A DNA stretch of 54,177 bases from Thermoplasmatota archaeon (GCA_016930995.1 JAFGFQ010000149.1:1-54177), one strand, 5' to 3'; shown: positions 31,230 to 40,912, counted from the stretch's first letter. Made by a program: numbers and translations. The notes: a model not told the origin generated them from the sequence alone.

Positions 31230-33763
31230 TGAAGCGTCTGCTTTGGCTTGGCCTTCTCTTTCTGTCAGCCAGTTGGCTGTGTTTCATCCCCCAGTTCACA
31301 AAACCGGATCTCTTCCTTGGATCCTTCTTCATAATTGTTGGGATCGTCTGTGTCATCGGAGGAGTCGGGCGGACCGTACCAACCCCCTTTGAGCTTGCAT
31401 ATACGTATCTTCTTTTACCGTTAATCCCTGCTCTTGCCTTCATCCCATTTCCCTACAACCTTGGACTCATCGTCCTTGCCATAGGGCTCCTCTTGCATGT
31501 TCTGTTCTCAAAATCAAAGACGATGCAGGCAATCCCTCTTGGTGTTCTTCTCTCAGGGGGCATCCTTTGTGTGCAAATCCTCGTGTTTCCTTTCTATCAA
31601 TCCTTTGTTTCACATGGACATCGCGTCGACCTGCTTTCACCTGTCATCTCCTCCCTTGCTAACATCCTTGGACTGCATACATCAACGAATAATGGAGTTC
31701 TGTTTGTCCAAACAATCCAACAGACCTCTCCAGTCACCATCACCTGGGAGAAACTTGGTTTCTATCTAGCACTGAACATGACACTTGGTGCAATCCTTCT
31801 TTTCATCCTTTTCTATAAAAAAAGAGTTCTCATACAATACAGCCTGATTTTTCTTTTTACAACTCTTATCTACAGCCTGTTACGGTTTATCGGTGTTCTA
31901 TCGTTCTATTTGGTCACATCTGATCTTTCTGTCTTCTGGGATCCTGTGAGTACGACACTAAGTTTCCTTCCTTTGGTACTATTGCTCATGAAACTTCTCC
32001 CATTCTCCCATATGAAGGAAAGAATGATTCAATTCCCGGCGCTCACTCTGACAAGAAAACATCTGTTTTCCTTTCTTTTGATGTTTCTGTTGGTGTTTTC
32101 TCTGCTTAGCGCATGTTTCTATCAGGAACCAGGATTGATAAAGCCTGGTAGAGTCCTCATAGACGAATACCACAGTCAATGGGAAGATACCCTCAGACCA
32201 CTTGATACAGAATGGTATGGGCTCCTCTCGACGTACAATTATTATTCATGGGCGCAATGGCTGAAATATCACTATACTGTTTCTACTAATACCAATAGCA
32301 TTTTGACATCTGAACTCCTTAGCACCTCTGATATCCTCATTTTGAAATGCCCCACGGAAAGTTATACGATGGAGGAGATCGACGCAGTGAAACGCTTCGT
32401 TGAGACTGGAGGTGGTTTGTATTTAATTGGGGATCATACCAATGTGTTTGGCATGAATACGTTTCTTAATCAAATCTCTGAGCAGTTTGGAATTCGATTT
32501 AAAACTGATGCGACCTATGAGCTGGGAACCGGGGGTCTTTCTAGTTACCACACGGATTCTTTCTGGTCCCACCCAGTCATGCGCCATGTCCCTAAATTCC
32601 AGTTTATGACCTCCTGCACCCTTGAACCAACATCCCTATTTGCATCAGTACGGATGGAAAACATCATCATCGGAAACCAAGTCATCAGCGAACCTGGTAC
32701 CTACTCGACTGAGAATTTTTTCAGGGAATCAATCGCATCACCAGACTCAGAGTATGGATATTTATTACAGGCTGCTGCGATGAAATATGGCAGTGGACGG
32801 GTAGTGGCTTTTACTGATAGCACAGTGTTCTCAAGTTTTTGTATGTTCACCGATGGATACCCTTCATTCACTCTTGGTGTGATGGAATATTTAAATCGAA
32901 CAAATTCTATTTCCGTAGTAACTCTTGCTTTAGTGTGCATCTCACTTCTCTCGCTTTTTGCTCTCTATGTTCTTGTAAGGACTACGAAAAGAATAATAAT
33001 TTTCTGGATGTTTCTTCTAGCAGGACTCTTGGCATTTTCAATTGTTACTCCGTTATGCTTGTATCTCAACGACTCGTCCTCTCCATTTCCACCTCCGACT
33101 TTGGCAGAGTATACACACGTCTGTTTTGATGAGGAACATTCCTCTATAACCATCTCATTACAACCCGCTGTTGGTTTGGGCAATGATGAGACTAACTATG
33201 GTACGTTTTTTGTCTGGACGCAACGGGTTGGATGCATCCCATCTTTACAAAAAACACTCAGAGAATCAATCGCGACTGGTGATATCATCATCATGATTAA
33301 TCCCATACAACCCTTTAACGAAACCGATATCCAACTCCTCACAACCTACCTGGAAACCGGCGGACGAGTCCTTCTTCTTGACAGTATTACGAACACTGCG
33401 TCAACAGCCAATGAGTGTCTTGGTAACTTTGGCCTTTGGCTTACCACCAATACGAATGATCAGGCTTTGTTTTTCAACAGAAGCAACAATAGAAATGAGA
33501 CCAGTATTGGCAATATAACCACACCATACCTCTCTGTTGTTGGTGGTAAACCGCTTCTTACCAATGAGAAAAATGAGACAATGGTTTGTATGACTGAGTT
33601 TATCAACACAACGAAAGGTACGACTGGAAAACTACTCGTTGCCGTTGATTCTTATACCTTCAGCGATGTGCTGATGGGCGGGGTTTTTACGGAACCTAAT
33701 GAACAACAACGCTTACTCTACAACACTGAGTTCTTCGTCTTAAATGAGATGCTCAACAAGTAG
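31229..33763 (+). CDS. Large polytopic membrane protein with GATase1-like domains (paralogue 2)
   Basis: The 844-residue protein has the same plan as its upstream neighbour: N-terminal helices to about residue 300, a domain with DILILKCPTESYTMEEIDAV, FVETGGGLYLIGDHTNVFG and GSGRVVAFTDSTVFSS, two helices, then a second domain (DIIIMINPIQPFNETDIQLL, LETGGRVLLLDSITN, GTTGKLLVAVDSYTFSD). The shared GDHTN motif and order show tandem duplication. Start ATG overlaps the upstream stop by one base, so the proteins are co-made and may form a heterodimer. Confidence 0.7.
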   Translation: MKRLLWLGLLFLSASWLCFIPQFTKPDLFLGSFFIIVGIVCVIGGVGRTVPTPFELAYTYLLLPLIPALAFIPFPYNLGLIVLAIGLLLHVLFSKSKTMQAIPLGVLLSGGILCVQILVFPFYQSFVSHGHRVDLLSPVISSLANILGLHTSTNNGVLFVQTIQQTSPVTITWEKLGFYLALNMTLGAILLFILFYKKRVLIQYSLIFLFTTLIYSLLRFIGVLSFYLVTSDLSVFWDPVSTTLSFLPLVLLLMKLLPFSHMKERMIQFPALTLTRKHLFSFLLMFLLVFSLLSACFYQEPGLIKPGRVLIDEYHSQWEDTLRPLDTEWYGLLSTYNYYSWAQWLKYHYTVSTNTNSILTSELLSTSDILILKCPTESYTMEEIDAVKRFVETGGGLYLIGDHTNVFGMNTFLNQISEQFGIRFKTDATYELGTGGLSSYHTDSFWSHPVMRHVPKFQFMTSCTLEPTSLFASVRMENIIIGNQVISEPGTYSTENFFRESIASPDSEYGYLLQAAAMKYGSGRVVAFTDSTVFSSFCMFTDGYPSFTLGVMEYLNRTNSISVVTLALVCISLLSLFALYVLVRTTKRIIIFWMFLLAGLLAFSIVTPLCLYLNDSSSPFPPPTLAEYTHVCFDEEHSSITISLQPAVGLGNDETNYGTFFVWTQRVGCIPSLQKTLRESIATGDIIIMINPIQPFNETDIQLLTTYLETGGRVLLLDSITNTASTANECLGNFGLWLTTNTNDQALFFNRSNNRNETSIGNITTPYLSVVGGKPLLTNEKNETMVCMTEFINTTKGTTGKLLVAVDSYTFSDVLMGGVFTEPNEQQRLLYNTEFFVLNEMLNK

Positions 33764-33857
33764 AGGAATTCTCCTCCATTCATGGGCTCTTCCGTATATT
33801 ATCGTATGATAACAATTAAATACTTGTTACTGGATAAGTTTTTTTGGGGAAAGATAT

Positions 33858-34523
33858 ATGAAGAAAAAAATTCTTGCCGTAAGCGTTTCAGCTGCTGTTC
33901 TCTTAGTGGTAGCATCCTTTAGCTCAGTGGTTGGATACACCACACCGTCATCGGAAACCATTGAATCGCCATTGTTTGCGATTCGTACGCAACGATCGAT
34001 ACAAAAAGTAGGCGACCGGTCGGTGCAGGCATCCTATGTTGGAAAAGGAATGGAGTCTGAGCTTTTTTCAGGAAAGAAATCTTCACTAAGTGCCACCATT
34101 GACCGCACCATTACATTACTCAACAAAAATCCAGCTTTTTTCGCAAAATTCCTAAAAACAATCAGTTCCAACCCACGTGTCATTGCTTATTTAAAAGAGC
34201 AGGGTGTAACGATGGCCCAGTTTAAGATCCATTTAAATCGTTTGAAAAACGACCCTGCACTATTTATTGAAGAGATTCAAAACGCAGAGTTGAAGATGGA
34301 TGCAGATAAATTACATACCCCACTCCCACTTGGCCTGAACACCTCAAGTGTCATTGGCTGTGTCATCACTGCAATCGTTATGGCTCCTATTGCGTTAATT
34401 ATTGCCCTTATCGTGGTCATTTTCACCTTACGAATCTTTCAATGTCTGAATCTCGAAGAGGTTGTCCAGCAGATTATGGATCAAATATTACAGGCACTAT
34501 CACCTGCAGGGTTTATCATATAA
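33858..34523 (+). CDS. Secreted helical protein with C-terminal membrane helix
   Basis: The 221-residue protein has a signal peptide (ILAVSVSAAVLLVVASFSSV), a helical middle (TIDRTITLLNKNPAFFAKFL, VIAYLKEQGVTMAQFKIHL) and a strong membrane helix near the end (about 167-192, VIGCVITAIVMAPIALIIAL). It lies between the paired membrane proteins and a caspase-fold protein, with its own upstream AT-rich promoter. Not recognised. Confidence 0.6.
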   Translation: MKKKILAVSVSAAVLLVVASFSSVVGYTTPSSETIESPLFAIRTQRSIQKVGDRSVQASYVGKGMESELFSGKKSSLSATIDRTITLLNKNPAFFAKFLKTISSNPRVIAYLKEQGVTMAQFKIHLNRLKNDPALFIEEIQNAELKMDADKLHTPLPLGLNTSSVIGCVITAIVMAPIALIIALIVVIFTLRIFQCLNLEEVVQQIMDQILQALSPAGFII

Positions 34524-34600
34524 TTTTCCTTCTTTTTATTTCGTCCACGATATATTTATATAGCGTGCTCGTTAGATAGTATATCATTGCGGTACAGCTT

Positions 34601-35647
34601 ATGGGAAAGGATATGCAAACAAAAGTTCTGATTATTTTCTTATGTATGTCTATTTTTTTTGGTACTACCTCTGCTCAGATTTACCAGCAGGCACAGCTGA
34701 ATGTATCAACTAATCTGATTCCTTATGAGAAAATCATTCAAAAGGGCATAGACTGTGTTCAGACAGAAATGAACCAGCCTAACGATTCTCTACAATATCT
34801 TGATGAGTTGGAAGCTTGGTTTAACCATCATCCTTTAATTACATTTGCGAGTCGAATTGGTACTTCAATGACCATAAAATTCATCGATGATGTCTACATA
34901 ATTCTTATGGAATTTGATTTGTTCATAATACAACCTGCACTTGTGAAGGATTCCTTTACTTCCTTCATTGATGAGAGGTATGGGTCTGGAACTCACAAGG
35001 CTGTCCTTCTTAACGCAGCTGAATCTATGTACGGTCATCGTCAATGTAAAAAAATCATCGCAACATTGCTACGCTTCGACTATTCAATTGAGTATGTAGC
35101 CAACCATGCGGTAGACCTCATGTATATGAAAAATAATCTTTCTGCGGATATCGTATATATGAACACCCATGCAGGGTTTTTTGATGTCGATGGGGACCAT
35201 CAGGCAGAATCTGTCGTAATCGCGACTGGTGAGTTCTGGACCAATGAAACAGAAGAAACCTACGCGTTTGATTATGAAAATAAATTTATTGTCAAAGGCA
35301 TGGTTGGTGACCAAGCTTTCGTAGCATTTACCCCTGCCTTTATCGAACATTACTATTCAGAAGCAGGTTTGCCAGATTCACTGGTGTTCATGGCGACATG
35401 CTACGCGTTATATGACTCGTCAATGGCAGAACAATTTTGTAATGTCGGTGCAGCGGTGTATATGGGATGGTCCCAAAATACGGTGTTCTGGACAAATAGT
35501 AGGACATCTGTTACCGCTTTTCATTTGCTTTCCTGTGGGTTGTCCGTACAACAAGTGTGTAGACTTATTCGATCCGGGGGATTCTACAATTGGCTGTTGC
35601 ACTCAAAACTCACTTATTATGGAGATGGTACATACAGACTCCCATAG
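34601..35647 (+). CDS. Secreted caspase-fold (clan CD-like) protein
   Basis: The 348-residue protein has a signal peptide (VLIIFLCMSIFFGTTSA) and a C-terminal part with the His and Cys dyad pattern of clan CD peptidases (caspase/CHAT/gingipain type): H190 in VYMNTHAGFFD and C267 in LVFMATCYAL, each after a hydrophobic strand. The N-terminal helical region (30-160) may be a propeptide. The dyad makes a protease plausible, but substrate is unknown and the assignment rests on these motifs. A second, larger protein of this fold lies at 41112. Confidence 0.65.
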   Translation: MGKDMQTKVLIIFLCMSIFFGTTSAQIYQQAQLNVSTNLIPYEKIIQKGIDCVQTEMNQPNDSLQYLDELEAWFNHHPLITFASRIGTSMTIKFIDDVYIILMEFDLFIIQPALVKDSFTSFIDERYGSGTHKAVLLNAAESMYGHRQCKKIIATLLRFDYSIEYVANHAVDLMYMKNNLSADIVYMNTHAGFFDVDGDHQAESVVIATGEFWTNETEETYAFDYENKFIVKGMVGDQAFVAFTPAFIEHYYSEAGLPDSLVFMATCYALYDSSMAEQFCNVGAAVYMGWSQNTVFWTNSRTSVTAFHLLSCGLSVQQVCRLIRSGGFYNWLLHSKLTYYGDGTYRLP

Positions 35648-35653
35648 CAATTC

Positions 35654-36501
35654 TTATTTTAACCAGAACAGAGATTTCATGAGCATTTGTGTCTGTGTTG
35701 GGAGTTCCGATGGACTCTTCCCATCTACCATATCAAAGGTCGCTTGCATAAGTGTTTCAACGATCTGTTGAAAATACCATCGTCCATAATTGCTATCTGC
35801 CCGAGCAGGGCTGCCAACGTACCCTTGATCGATACCGATATCTTTGAACGTTTTCCCAAGGACCCGTGGTGAATACAAGTCCCGATAAATACTCTGGAGA
35901 TCCTTGTATGACGGATCGACGAGGTACGGATATTGATAATTCATCAGGGACGTCTCTCGGAAACACGCATGCACCTCCTTTTTCGTATCAAAACCCACCT
36001 GGGGTTCCCGCTTTTCGACCTCTTTGTTATAGAAGTATGGCCCCCAGGGTTCAATGACTGTAATGTCATGTGTCTTCATTGCCTTCTTCATACCACGATA
36101 CATCCCTTTGAGATGCCCAAGATCCATATGGAAAGTACAGAAAACAAAATAGGTGAATTTAAATTTCGCAAGGGAGCTACAGATATCATATACAATCGAT
36201 GTGATAGTTTTTACTTGCGTAGAAACCGTTCCAGGAAAGTCAGATGCTATCTTCGAATACCCGATCGGGATCGCCGGGAACAACAGACAGGTGAGTTCTG
36301 GTCTTTTCTTATGAATACTGCGGATTGCTTCTTTTGCTGCATCCCGCGCGGTAAGCAAGTCAGTACCGATCGGTAAATGTGGTCCATGCTCCTCCAAAGG
36401 ACTAAAAGGGATAAAAACAATGGTTTTCGCACGGTCAAATGAATCAAGTTGTTTCCAGCTGAGTTCCTCAAGTTGGATGATTTTTGATTCGTTTTTTCCA
36501 T
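35654..36501 (-). CDS. Creatininase-family amidohydrolase with apparent N-terminal frameshift
   Basis: The family sequence reads ESKIIQLEELSWKQLDSFDR then IVFIPFSPLEEHGPHLPIGT, with metal ligands in EEHGPHLPIGTD. It continues with FVFCTFHMDLGHLKG (in place of the usual NGHGGN) and SPARADSNYGRWYFQQIVE. That frame has no ATG, GTG or TTG before the conserved region. The only nearby ATG (36501) is in another frame, separated by a run of six A (36492-36497). One extra A would join ATG-GAA-AAA-AAC-GAA to the frame, so it is an indel, sequencing error or slippage. Archaeal members include the ArfB deformylase of flavin biosynthesis. Last gene of an operon. Confidence 0.65.
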
Positions 36502-36516
36502 TATTCTTCGCTGTTC

Positions 36517-37416
36517 TTATGTTATCACCTCACAACCATTGTCTCTAATGATGACCGTATGTTCCTTTTGTGTCACTATCCCACCTTTTGCTTCCAATAG
36601 TTGTGGATATTGTTTTATCACCCCTAAGAACGCGAGTTTTTTCATGAAGATATCATCCTTTGGGAATAAGTCATGGAACCATCGTTGAGCAAAGGGTAAT
36701 GTTCCGAAATGATTCTGCAGTTTATCAAACATGGCTTTTGTTTTATTCTCCCGGATAAATTTTGCTTTAATTGAATCCTTACATATGTAGATGTTGCTGC
36801 CGCCACCTGATATGACATGACCAGCGCCGTTTGTTGCGAATGGTTCAATGGCGACGACATCTCCGTTGTTCAGCTTGCTTTTCCCACCAAGAGCACCGAC
36901 GTTTGGAATCGACACCCCTGAATGCAGCTCATATCTGCCTAATCCATGACCCATGAGGTTGTTGATTGGTTTATAGCCGTAGGATGTGATTGTCGTTTCA
37001 ATGGTTCTTCCTGCATCACATAACGGGAGCTCTGGATTTAAGACTTCAATGACTTTTTTCAACGCCTCTTCCGATGCACGGATCATCGAATCATAGTTAT
37101 GTGTTTCAAGTTCGACAGTAACGGCAGTATCAGCGATATAGCCATTGACATGAGCGCCAACATCGAGTTTTACCACATCTCCCTTTTTAAACGTAAGCGG
37201 ATCATCATGCTTGGGGCTGTAGTGCGCAGCAAGCGTGTTTATTGCGATGTTTACTGGGAATGCAAGCCCCGCATTGTTTTGTACTATCCTTTGCTCAATC
37301 AATGTGGTGACATCGAGAAATTTAGCCCCTGATTTTATCAGGGAGACACCATAGTTCCGAGCATTAGCTGCAATCTTACCTGCGCGTTTGTAACTCTCAT
37401 ATACCATATCATCCAT
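36517..37416 (-). CDS. map: Methionine aminopeptidase, type II
   Basis: The 299-residue metallopeptidase removes the initiator methionine. Metal ligands are readable in VVKLDVGAHVNGYIADTAVT (two Asp), GHGLGRYELHSG (His), VVAIEPFATNG (Glu) and, near the C-terminus, KEHTVII. The insert and length fit archaeal type II. The start overlaps the stop of the Sua5 gene by eight bases. The order coiled-coil, MBF1, Sua5, Map, creatininase reads as one operon linked to translation. Confidence 0.94.
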   Translation of the reverse strand: MDDMVYESYKRAGKIAANARNYGVSLIKSGAKFLDVTTLIEQRIVQNNAGLAFPVNIAINTLAAHYSPKHDDPLTFKKGDVVKLDVGAHVNGYIADTAVTVELETHNYDSMIRASEEALKKVIEVLNPELPLCDAGRTIETTITSYGYKPINNLMGHGLGRYELHSGVSIPNVGALGGKSKLNNGDVVAIEPFATNGAGHVISGGGSNIYICKDSIKAKFIRENKTKAMFDKLQNHFGTLPFAQRWFHDLFPKDDIFMKKLAFLGVIKQYPQLLEAKGGIVTQKEHTVIIRDNGCEVIT

Positions 37417-38005
37417 GTGAAATCACATCCCAAATTTCCTTCTCAGTAATGGATCCTTTACGAATAATCTTTGGTTTTTTTATTGAAAGATCAACAATCG
37501 TCGAAGGAACACCTTCTAATCTCCCATCATGAAGACAGACAGGGATATCCGTCTTTAACTGTTTAAGAATATCCTTTATTATGCCCTGGGTTTTTTTCTG
37601 ATGAATATTTGCACTTGTCACGGTCAGCGGGCCGTACTCTGAAAGTAATCGCATGGCGATAGGATGATTTGGAACACGCACTGCGATAGTATGCGACCCG
37701 CTTGTCACAATGTCAGGTACTGTTGATTTTTTTCTCAAGATGATTGTAACACTCCCTGGTAAAAACGTTTCACATACTCTTTTGGTGATCGTATTCATAC
37801 ACGCGATTGTTTCCATCGCTTCTACGGAATGAACCGCCACAGGTAAGGGGACCGTTAAGGGTCGTTTTTTTATTTCAAATACTTTTCTGACAGCGCTTTG
37901 GTTGTAGATGTCCACACCAAGGGCATAGAGCGTGTCTGTAGGATAAATGATAGGTTGTCCTTTTCTTAAAGCATTGGTTGCTTTTAAAAGGTCGTCTTTT
38001 TTCAT
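37409..38005 (-). CDS. L-threonylcarbamoyladenylate synthase (Sua5/YrdC/TsaC)
   Basis: The 198-residue YrdC-domain protein makes threonylcarbamoyl-AMP for tRNA t6A37. Motifs: PIIYPTDTLYALGVD, KKRPLTVPLPV (KxRp-type substrate loop), IAVRVPNHP and TVTSANIHQKKT. Length indicates the short TsaC type without a Sua5 C-terminal domain. It lies three bases after MBF1 and overlaps map. Confidence 0.92.
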   Translation of the reverse strand: MKKDDLLKATNALRKGQPIIYPTDTLYALGVDIYNQSAVRKVFEIKKRPLTVPLPVAVHSVEAMETIACMNTITKRVCETFLPGSVTIILRKKSTVPDIVTSGSHTIAVRVPNHPIAMRLLSEYGPLTVTSANIHQKKTQGIIKDILKQLKTDIPVCLHDGRLEGVPSTIVDLSIKKPKIIRKGSITEKEIWDVISHG

Positions 38006-38008
38006 GCC

Positions 38009-38506
38009 TTACTTGTCTGTTTTAATAAAATCACCAAGGGTAAATCCCCCTTGGGTTCGAGTCTGCGATCCAGTCCCAGTCGTAACACTTTTTATCTCTT
38101 CCATCAGCTGGATTCCAAGCTCTTTTTCAAGCTTGGCTATCGTCTGATCGGACGGACGAAGGTCACCATTCTCAAGTTTTGCGATTGTTACGGTCCGCTC
38201 CCCTATTTTAAATCCAAGCTCCTCACGAGTTAATCCTTTCTTTTTTCGACCTTGCTCTATGAGCTGGTTCCAGTTTGCCACAAGCTCCCGTTCCATGCCT
38301 TTCTCCTTGTAGATATCCCGCTCCATTTTTTGTGGTTTTTTTAAAAAAACTCGCGGAGGTTGAGGCACACTGCTTGTTTTCACTGACTCCGGCTGTACAT
38401 ATCCTTCTGCATACTTGATGCAATCCGGACAGACAAACATTTTTGCTCCGTCAATAATTGCTTCTCTACCGCCTTTACACTCTCTCCCACAAAGTTCACA
38501 AGGCAT
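38009..38506 (-). CDS. Archaeal multiprotein bridging factor 1 (aMBF1)
   Basis: The 165-residue protein has an N-terminal zinc ribbon (CELCGRECKGG, later CPDCIKYAEGY), a linker, and a C-terminal helix-turn-helix of the Cro/C1 type (about 83-140: LIEQGRKKKGLTREELGFKI, TVTIAKLENGDLRPSDQTIA). In archaea it binds the ribosome or TBP. Tight operon position before the translation genes agrees. Confidence 0.93.
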   Translation of the reverse strand: MPCELCGRECKGGREAIIDGAKMFVCPDCIKYAEGYVQPESVKTSSVPQPPRVFLKKPQKMERDIYKEKGMERELVANWNQLIEQGRKKKGLTREELGFKIGERTVTIAKLENGDLRPSDQTIAKLEKELGIQLMEEIKSVTTGTGSQTRTQGGFTLGDFIKTDK

Positions 38507-38531
38507 TTTTAATCCCTCAACAGGTATCTCG

Positions 38532-39404
38532 TTATAATAATCCTGCTTTCTGCAGGATCATCAAATCTTCGGTACTGAGTTTTTCCCCTCGTTTGAAACG
38601 CTCGAAAACATCATCTGCCTCTTTTTGGGCAGCAGAAACATCAGCCATTTTCTTCCTTTTCTCTTTTTTCTTCTCAGTACTAGAAATAGTTTTTTCCAAT
38701 TCATGGATGTTGTTTACATGGTCAATGAATTCTTTATGGAGTTTATCTGCTTCAATCTTCGTTACAACAATATTTTCTTGTATCTCGGTTGTTCGTTTCA
38801 CTAGTTTATCAAGTTGAGCCAATTGTTCAAGCATCCCCTGATGTTCTTCCTGTGCTTTCTTCGCCATTTTTTCGACGAGTTCATGCTGTTTTTCTGCCTT
38901 TGCCCGTATCAATTTTTCTTCTTCGATTGTCTTTTTCAGCTTTGGATCTTTGTTTAATTTTTCATCTGCATCCTTGATTTTTAGATGAATTCCTTTGATT
39001 GTTTCTATCAATTTTTTTTCTTTCTGGGCGGACATGGGTTGTGTCATTTGTTCATTTTCAAGTTTTCGGAGATATTGCTTTAATTCGTTGACGTTCACAC
39101 CAGAATTTACTGTCCGTTCCCTCTCAAGTTCTTTTATATTCTTTTTTAATTCGAGGTGATGCTTTAAAAATTCATTGCGTTGTTCTTTTGCATGCTTGAC
39201 ACGTTCGTTATGTTCATCGCGTTTCTTCCTATGTTCGCTAATCTGGTTCCGTATTTGTCTGACTCGGGCGTTTAGTTCGTCACGCTCCTTTGCCATCTTC
39301 TTTGACTGGGTATGTAACTCATCCCGGCTCTTTTTCAAATGGTTCGCTTTTTCTTGCAGTTCATCTTTTTTCCGAGTCATCTCATCAAGCGATGCATCGT
39401 CCAT
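38532..39404 (-). CDS. Archaeal long coiled-coil protein
   Basis: The 290-residue protein is almost wholly coiled coil (residues 5-255), with repeated KKRDEHNERVKHAKEQRNEF-type heptads, and ends GEKLSTEDLMILQKAGLL. It belongs to the conserved euryarchaeal coiled-coil family seen again at 47646-48542. Location upstream of MBF1 in the same direction, 25 bases apart, suggests cotranscription. Function unknown. Confidence 0.75.
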   Translation of the reverse strand: MDDASLDEMTRKKDELQEKANHLKKSRDELHTQSKKMAKERDELNARVRQIRNQISEHRKKRDEHNERVKHAKEQRNEFLKHHLELKKNIKELERERTVNSGVNVNELKQYLRKLENEQMTQPMSAQKEKKLIETIKGIHLKIKDADEKLNKDPKLKKTIEEEKLIRAKAEKQHELVEKMAKKAQEEHQGMLEQLAQLDKLVKRTTEIQENIVVTKIEADKLHKEFIDHVNNIHELEKTISSTEKKKEKRKKMADVSAAQKEADDVFERFKRGEKLSTEDLMILQKAGLL

Positions 39405-39550
39405 TTTCTGCCTCTTAATTAAGATAAAACAATGAGGTAAAATAATAGGTGTTTATTAAAAGTTTTCTGGTTGGTATAGAAATTACCTCCTGTCTTTCTC
39501 TCACTCCTAGAACAAAGATGTTTATATAAGATTATCGGAGATGGTCAAGA

Positions 39551-39625
39551 ATGTCCTCTAAGAATTTAGCCGATCCATGGGCATCTGAAAAAAATTGGAT
39601 AGCATATTTATATACACTGGGTTGA
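39551..39625 (+). CDS. Possible leaderless 24-residue peptide
   Basis: The ATG at 39551 lies 26 bases after a clear TATA box (tttatataag, 39521-39530), the archaeal leaderless geometry. The frame encodes SSKNLADPWASEKNWIAYLY plus three residues. A second TATA box (39603-39612) inside it serves the next gene. Translation is plausible, not shown. Confidence 0.3.
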   Translation: MSSKNLADPWASEKNWIAYLYTLG

Positions 39626-39652
39626 TTTCTTTACTGGAAAGGAAGGAATGCT

Positions 39653-40108
39653 ATGAATAAAGAACCTGAAATGATGAAAAAGGATACAGAAGGTCTTGCT
39701 TGGAGAGTCTCTTTTTCAATTCTTGTTGCGGTCGGATGGTTGGTATTTCTCATACTATGGTTATTCTTTTTTGCAACCAACTACGTCTGGGAACAAAATG
39801 TTGCGATTTTCTTACTATCGCTTCTCCTCTTGACCGGGTTTTTAGGGGTCCCGTGGGCGTTTTGGGCGTTAAAAAAACAAACAGCTTCTGAAAAGGAAAT
39901 GTGGAAAATAAAGGGATTTCGTTGGCGAATCTGGGTTTCAATCCTCCTCCTGATTGGGGTTATCGTCTTTTTGATCTATTGGTTCTGGGAGTTAGCTGAG
40001 CCTTTTGATATCTATCAAAATCTTGCGATTTTCCTCGTCGTCTTCCTCATTGCCGGTGGACTGATGGGAGCAATGTGGGCTCCTTGGAGCATAAAATATA
40101 CTCCATAG
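39653..40108 (+). CDS. Four-helix membrane protein with internal duplication
   Basis: The 151-residue protein consists of two homologous halves, each with two membrane helices: WRVSFSILVAVGWLVFLILW and GFLGVPWAFWALK, then WRIWVSILLLIGVIVFLIYW and GGLMGAMWAPWSIK. The shared pattern is WR-x(3)-SIL...G...VFLI-x-W...QN-x-AIFL...WA-x-W-x(2)-K. A ribosome site (ggaaggaatg) precedes the ATG. Function unknown. Confidence 0.65.
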   Translation: MNKEPEMMKKDTEGLAWRVSFSILVAVGWLVFLILWLFFFATNYVWEQNVAIFLLSLLLLTGFLGVPWAFWALKKQTASEKEMWKIKGFRWRIWVSILLLIGVIVFLIYWFWELAEPFDIYQNLAIFLVVFLIAGGLMGAMWAPWSIKYTP

Positions 40109-40210
40109 TAGTGAGAGAAAAAGCGATACCTACAATTATGATATATAGTAACGACAATATAGATTTACTAATATAAAGACTACATCATGAACGATGACTT
40201 ACCGCACTGT

Positions 40211-40912
40211 TTATGTATCTTTTTTTCTTTTCTGTTGCACAATCAAAATCCCATCGATGAACACTGCAAGGATTCCTGTAATAAAAACCATGTCAAACAC
40301 ATGAGCTCCACCAATAACAGCGTACCTTGTCGTATGTATCTCATTTTGTATTAGACTTATCAAATGCAAACCATCGGCTCCCAACAATACCCCTAGTGTT
40401 CCAATGACATATGCGAGGGGCGCTGCTTTGTTTTTCTCTTTCCACGCAAAGAAAATCGAAAAGACACTCGCACTAATAATGGGCAGTAGCCACAGAGGAA
40501 ATGTTGAGACAATACCTTTTTCCGGGTCAGGATAGGTTACAAAAAACGTCACCACAGTCACAATTCCTACACCGGCAAGAATAATAAAAGGTTTCAACGT
40601 ATTTTTTATCAATAAATAGATACTAAGAGTAATAGGGATTACTGCGCCACCGACATTAATCCCAACGATCCAATAGGAATGATACGAAAACAGAGTGATG
40701 TTAGAAAAATTAATACCGACATACCCATCGATGATTCCTGAACCAAGGATAAATGATACAAATACGATTACCACCGCCTCAAGTGATGAAAAACCCATTT
40801 CACGGAATGCTTTTGTGATAATCAGATAGACGATGTAGAGGACAAGGACCGGAAGAAGAATGATAAAGAGGTATCCTACGAGTTGATTAAAAAACGAAGA
40901 AATCCATAGCAT
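40211..40912 (-). CDS. DUF1614 family membrane protein
   Basis: The 233-residue protein has about seven membrane helices and the DUF1614 pattern of GGAVIPITLSIYLLI and VIGTLGVLLGADGLHL, ending in a basic tail (QQKRKKDT). Widespread in archaea and thermophilic bacteria with unknown function. Divergent from the large caspase-fold gene at 41112. Confidence 0.82.
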   Translation of the reverse strand: MLWISSFFNQLVGYLFIILLPVLVLYIVYLIITKAFREMGFSSLEAVVIVFVSFILGSGIIDGYVGINFSNITLFSYHSYWIVGINVGGAVIPITLSIYLLIKNTLKPFIILAGVGIVTVVTFFVTYPDPEKGIVSTFPLWLLPIISASVFSIFFAWKEKNKAAPLAYVIGTLGVLLGADGLHLISLIQNEIHTTRYAVIGGAHVFDMVFITGILAVFIDGILIVQQKRKKDT

